Shown: piece after piece, positions 31,773 to 34,814 of the stretch | Position numbering within the stretch: the first letter of the stretch is position 1 | Layout: each line of letters opens with the position of its first letter | Source: an uncultured Acidimicrobiia bacterium | GTDB lineage: Bacteria; Actinomycetota; Acidimicrobiia; Acidimicrobiales; CAIXPF01 | Direction of reading: 5' to 3' | Assembly: GCA_903921205.1 (NCBI GenBank) | Contig: CAIXPF010000098.1 | Span: 1 to 34,814, forward strand | Length of the DNA stretch: 34,814 bases | Notes under the pieces: generated by a model | The model's input: only the letters and a program-made list of their open reading frames with translations | Database searches by the model: none | Told to the model about the DNA's origin: nothing | Translations under genes and position numbers: made by a program

Positions 31773-33272
31773 ATGTCCGGACCTTTGCTGGCCACGACGT
31801 CCACCGGAACGCTTCAGGGCACCGGCACCGGCACCGGCACCGGCGTCAACGCGTTCCTCGGCATCCCCTACGCCGCCCCGCCCGTCGGCGCACGGCGTTT
31901 CGCCCCGCCGGTCCCGGCCGAGCCCTGGGAAGGCGTGCGGCCCGCCCACCAGCACGGACCGGCACCGATCCAAGGCGCACCCTCGCCGGGGCGCTACCTG
32001 GCCGACCTGTCCTCGCCGGACCAGAGCGAGGACTGCCTGTACCTGTCGGTGTGGACCCCCTCCGCCGACCGTGCCGCCGAACTGCCGGTGCTGGTGTGGT
32101 TCTACGGCGGGGCGTTCGTGGCCGGCTCGACCCAGGTCCCGGCCTACGACGGCGCCCGTCTCGCCGCCCGCGGCGTCGTCGTGGTCACCGTCAACTACCG
32201 GCTCGGCGTGTTCGGCTGGCTGCGCGCCCCCGAGATCGGGGCCGACGGCAACCAGGGCCTCGCCGACCAGGCCGCGGCGCTGGCCTGGGTCCAGCGGGAG
32301 ATCGCCACCTTCGGCGGCGACCCCGGCAACGTCACGGTGTTCGGCGAGTCCGCCGGGGCGGCGTCGATCGCCCTGCACCTCGCCGGTCACCGGCCTGCAT
32401 CGGGGCCCCCGCCCTTCCGGCGGGCCGTCCTGCAGTCGGGGTCGTTCAACCTGGTGTCCTCGGTGGCCGAGGCCGAGCACACCGCCGCCCTGGTCCTCGG
32501 TCACCTCGGGGTGAGCGCCGCGGCGCTGCGCGAGCTGCCGACCGCCGCCCTGGTCGAGGCCCAGGACGCGGCCACCCCCCGTTCGGGCGGGGTGTTCTAC
32601 CGGCCCGTCGCCGACGGTGACCGGGTGCCGCTCGACCCGGCGGCGAGCCTGGCCGACCACGGCTCGCCGGTCCCGGTGCTGTGCGGGACCAACCGCCACG
32701 AGATGGGGTTCTTCTGGGGCCGGGAGGAGCGTTTCGACACCGTGAGCGACGCGTTCCTCGCCGCCCTGGTCGGTCGCTGGCACCACGACCCCGACCGGCT
32801 GATCGGCGCCTACCGCTCGGCCCGCGCCGCCCGCGGTGACCGCACCGACAACCGCTCGGTGGCCGTCGCCATCGGCACCGATTGGACCTTCCGGGCCGCG
32901 TCCATGGGCCTCGCCGGATGGCAGGCCGGCCGGGCCGGGGCACATGCCTACCGGCTCGACTGGTGCAGCCCGCTCTACGACGGCCTCGTCGGCGCGGCCC
33001 ACGTGCTCGACGTCCCACTCGTCTTCGGCACCTACGACGACCCGACCGTCGCCGGCTTCACCGGGTTCGACCGGCACCCCGACGCCGTCACCGCGGTCTC
33101 CGAGCAGATGGCCGCGGCGTGGGTGGCCTACGCCACCGACGGCGACCCCGGCTGGCCCGCCTACGGCACCGAGCAGCGCACCACCCGCATCTTCGGCGGC
33201 GCCACGACCACCGAGGACGACCCCGAGGGGATCGAGCTGCGTCAGTGGGAACCCCGCTCGCTGCACCGATGA
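31773..33272 (+). CDS. Type-B carboxylesterase
   Basis: The 499-residue alpha/beta hydrolase has FLGIPYAAPPVGARRFAPP, SEDCLYLSVWTP, VLVWFYGGAFVAGS (oxyanion hole), VTVFGESAGAASI with nucleophile Ser193, CGTNRHEMGFFW with the acid Glu, and GAAHVLDVPLVFG with the catalytic His. These enzymes hydrolyse esters or carbamates. There is no signal peptide, so it is likely cytosolic. A GGCACC hexanucleotide repeat (about 31818-31844) encodes a GTGTGTGTG stretch near the N-terminus. It is divergent from the P450 and upstream of a Rieske oxygenase, suggesting ester-containing or aromatic substrate use. Confidence 0.94.
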   Translation: MSGPLLATTSTGTLQGTGTGTGTGVNAFLGIPYAAPPVGARRFAPPVPAEPWEGVRPAHQHGPAPIQGAPSPGRYLADLSSPDQSEDCLYLSVWTPSADRAAELPVLVWFYGGAFVAGSTQVPAYDGARLAARGVVVVTVNYRLGVFGWLRAPEIGADGNQGLADQAAALAWVQREIATFGGDPGNVTVFGESAGAASIALHLAGHRPASGPPPFRRAVLQSGSFNLVSSVAEAEHTAALVLGHLGVSAAALRELPTAALVEAQDAATPRSGGVFYRPVADGDRVPLDPAASLADHGSPVPVLCGTNRHEMGFFWGREERFDTVSDAFLAALVGRWHHDPDRLIGAYRSARAARGDRTDNRSVAVAIGTDWTFRAASMGLAGWQAGRAGAHAYRLDWCSPLYDGLVGAAHVLDVPLVFGTYDDPTVAGFTGFDRHPDAVTAVSEQMAAAWVAYATDGDPGWPAYGTEQRTTRIFGGATTTEDDPEGIELRQWEPRSLHR

Positions 33273-33298
33273 GCCACCACCGAACAAGCTGACGGCCG

Positions 33299-33314
33299 GG
33301 CCCGACGCCGGGCC
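33299..33314 (+). terminator. Short GC stem-loop after the carboxylesterase gene
   Basis: GGCCCG pairs with CGGGCC around loop ACGC, 27 nt after the esterase stop. No T-tract follows; it may be a weak or Rho-dependent site, or chance in GC-rich DNA. Confidence 0.3.
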
Positions 33315-33396
33315 GACGCGGGCCCGCAGGCCCCGCAGGCCGCGCGAGCCACCGAGCCGGGCCACGGCCGACAACCGTCCGTCGGGACCACCGGGG

Positions 33397-33402
33397 TATC
33401 GT
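33397..33402 (+). promoter_or_regulatory. -10 box TATCGT for the second Rieske gene, leaderless
   Basis: TATCGT is followed by exactly 6 nt and ATG 33409, so this gene is probably transcribed on its own. Confidence 0.5.
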
Positions 33403-33408
33403 CGGGGC

Positions 33409-34581
33409 ATGGACCGAGCGTTGCAGACCGCCGTCGCCACCCGTCTCGTGCAGCACTACCGTGCCGGCACCCAGGACCTGGCCCCGACGGAGATGGCCCA
33501 GCCCATCGGTCACTACCGCGACCCCGCGTACACCGAGCGGGAACGCGAACGCATGCTGCGGGTCATGCCGGTGGTCGCTGCCCACGGCAGCGAGCTGCCC
33601 GAGCCCGGCGACTTCGTCACCGACACCATCGTCGGCACCCCGGTGCTCGTCGTACGCCAGCCCGACCGTTCGGTGAAGGCCTTCGTCAACATCTGCCGCC
33701 ACCGTGGCACCCAGCTGGAATGGGAGGCGAGCGGCAACCGGCGCCTGTTCAGCTGCGCGTACCACGCCTGGAGCTACGAACGTGACGGCGCCCTGCGCAC
33801 CATCCCCCTGCAGCAGGACGGCTTCCCCTGCACCGACCGGGGCGAGTTCGGGCTGATCGAGCTGCCCACCGAGGAGCGCCACGGCATCGTGTGGGTGGTC
33901 CTCACCCCCGGGGCCGGCATCGACGTCGCCGCCCACCTCGGCGCCGACCTCGACGCGGAACTGGGCAGCTGGGGCCTCGACCGGGCCGTGCAGGAGCGGA
34001 TCGACCGCTTCGACAACGACTTCAACTGGAAGTTCACCATCGACGGCTTCCTCGAGGGCTACCACCTGCGTTACCTGCACGCCAAGACCATCGGGGCCTA
34101 CTTCGTGACCCCCGACCTGGCGTTGTTCGACCAGTGGGGCGTGCACACCCGCATGACCCTGACCCGCAAGACCTTCGAGGCGGTGGCCGACCGCGCACCC
34201 GACGAGATCGAGCTGCGCACGGTGTCGATCCCGGTGTACGTGCTGTTCCCGGCCACGGTGCTGGTGTGGCAGAACGACCATTGGGAGCTGTGGACGTCCT
34301 TCCCCGACCCCACCGACCACACCCGCTCCATCGCCCGGGCCCGGCTGATGGCCCCGACCCCCGACAGCGTCGAGTCGGAGCGGGAGCTGTGGGACAAGAA
34401 CTGGCGGATCCTCATGGACACCGTCGAGCAGGAGGACTGGCGGGCGGCGGCCTACACCCAGCGCGGCCTCGCGGCGGCGCCGGCCGAGCTGGTCTTCGGG
34501 CGTAACGAGCCCTGTCTGCAGCACTTCCACCGCACGATCGACCAGTTCTGCGGCGAGCAGCGCCACGCCGACCAGGGCTAG
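33409..34581 (+). CDS. Rieske non-heme iron oxygenase with bridging Glu
   Basis: The 390-residue protein has a Rieske domain with C96-R-H98 and C116-AY-H119, and a catalytic domain with N206-W-K, E216, Y218-H219 and H224. The residue that bridges Rieske and iron sites is normally Asp in Asp-x-Tyr-His; here it is Glu216 (FLEGYH), as in the carnitine oxygenase CntA/YeaW group. The usual E-N before it is D-G (TIDGF). There is no beta-subunit gene, so it is likely an alpha-only (homotrimer) oxygenase acting on a non-aromatic or quaternary-amine-type substrate, or on an aromatic one by hydroxylation or demethylation. No reductase lies beside it. Confidence 0.93.
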   Translation: MDRALQTAVATRLVQHYRAGTQDLAPTEMAQPIGHYRDPAYTERERERMLRVMPVVAAHGSELPEPGDFVTDTIVGTPVLVVRQPDRSVKAFVNICRHRGTQLEWEASGNRRLFSCAYHAWSYERDGALRTIPLQQDGFPCTDRGEFGLIELPTEERHGIVWVVLTPGAGIDVAAHLGADLDAELGSWGLDRAVQERIDRFDNDFNWKFTIDGFLEGYHLRYLHAKTIGAYFVTPDLALFDQWGVHTRMTLTRKTFEAVADRAPDEIELRTVSIPVYVLFPATVLVWQNDHWELWTSFPDPTDHTRSIARARLMAPTPDSVESERELWDKNWRILMDTVEQEDWRAAAYTQRGLAAAPAELVFGRNEPCLQHFHRTIDQFCGEQRHADQG

Positions 34582-34602
34582 CGACCGGCCGGCTCGCCAC
34601 CG

Positions 34603-34814
34603 GTGGACCACTCCCCCGAACCCGCCACTCCCGAACCCGCCACCCCCCGTACCGCCGACGCCGAGCGGGCCGACCGGCCCGAGCGCGCCGAGCGGGAGGT
34701 GGCGCGCCAGGCCGAGCGTGATGCCCGGCGAGAAGCCCAAGCGGCATCGGTGCCGCTGCTGCGCTACCCGCCCGAGCTGCCGGTCAGCGAACGCCGCGAC
34801 GACCTGCTGGCCGC
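34603..34814 (+). CDS. hrpA: HrpA-type ATP-dependent RNA helicase, N-terminal fragment cut by window edge
   Basis: An open frame from GTG 34603 runs off the right edge after 70 codons. It begins with a Pro/Glu/Ala stretch (a 15-bp direct repeat at about 34616-34645 encodes PEPATPEPAT) and a charged Arg/Glu-rich helix, then LLRYPPELPVSERRDDLLA. The P-E-L-P-V-S-x-R-R-D-D-L/I segment is the conserved sequence just before helicase motif I in HrpA-type DEAH helicases. The motif I itself would lie beyond base 34814. The upstream start is uncertain. Confidence 0.65.
   Translation, partial: MDHSPEPATPEPATPRTADAERADRPERAEREVARQAERDARREAQAASVPLLRYPPELPVSERRDDLLA

Noticed and set aside
1-34814. Insertion sequences, prophage, tRNA or rRNA genes
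   Set aside because: No transposase, integrase, phage protein or recognisable structural RNA gene was seen; the intergenic gaps are mostly under 200 bp.

Overview
The window is very GC-rich (roughly 70% by eye), coding-dense, and uses GTG and even TTG starts. Its gene content is typical of a high-GC actinobacterium: a TIGR03084/mycothiol-type DinB protein, MaoC-like, SDR, Rieske and P450 enzymes, TetR regulators, and many genes with a TANNNT -10 box about 6 nt before the start codon. I infer an Acidimicrobiia-like, aerobic, organotrophic actinobacterium. This is inference from gene content; no rRNA or tRNA gene is present to confirm it.

Layout. 1-1759: divergent MaoC/HotDog-like gene (cut by the left edge) and an atypical SDR, with a perfect 22-bp palindrome between them. 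1776-3393: TauE/SafE permease and a DinB-fold protein, divergent. 3415-8042: membrane-anchored DUF4015 putative glycoside hydrolase, an Asp-ligated [4Fe-4S] ferredoxin, and an overlapping LemA / DUF2207 pair. 8106-13253: minus-strand genes for an MFS exporter coupled to an orphan molybdenum hydroxylase large subunit, a cupin and a questin-oxidase-like protein. 13350-17960: plus-strand run of an FGE/SUMF-like protein, a four-copy 30-bp hairpin repeat that starts inside its last codons, a mini FAD protein, a GT2 glycosyltransferase and a WD40 propeller protein. 18026-21569: TetR regulator with a 14-bp palindromic operator, overlapping Rieske dioxygenase alpha and beta subunits, and an aldo/keto reductase. 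21626-24014: DEAD-box helicase with a structured leader, a SHOCT-like small protein and a small unknown gene. 24133-31676: amidohydrolase and TetR, a divergent 1296-residue hydantoinase/oxoprolinase A-B fusion, and a convergent P450. 31773-34814: type-B carboxylesterase, a second Rieske oxygenase with Glu in the bridging position, and the start of an HrpA-type helicase.

How the genes work together. Most of the window looks like catabolic and redox capacity for aromatic, acyl-CoA, ester and amide substrates (Rieske oxygenases, P450, amidohydrolase, HyuAB-like enzyme, esterase, SDR, HotDog protein) with local TetR control. None of the oxygenases has a dedicated reductase next to it, so electron donors must come from elsewhere; the lone ferredoxin at 5249 is one candidate. 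The least explained part is 13350-17960: the tandem hairpin array and the FGE-like/FAD/GT2/WD40 set form no pathway I recognise.
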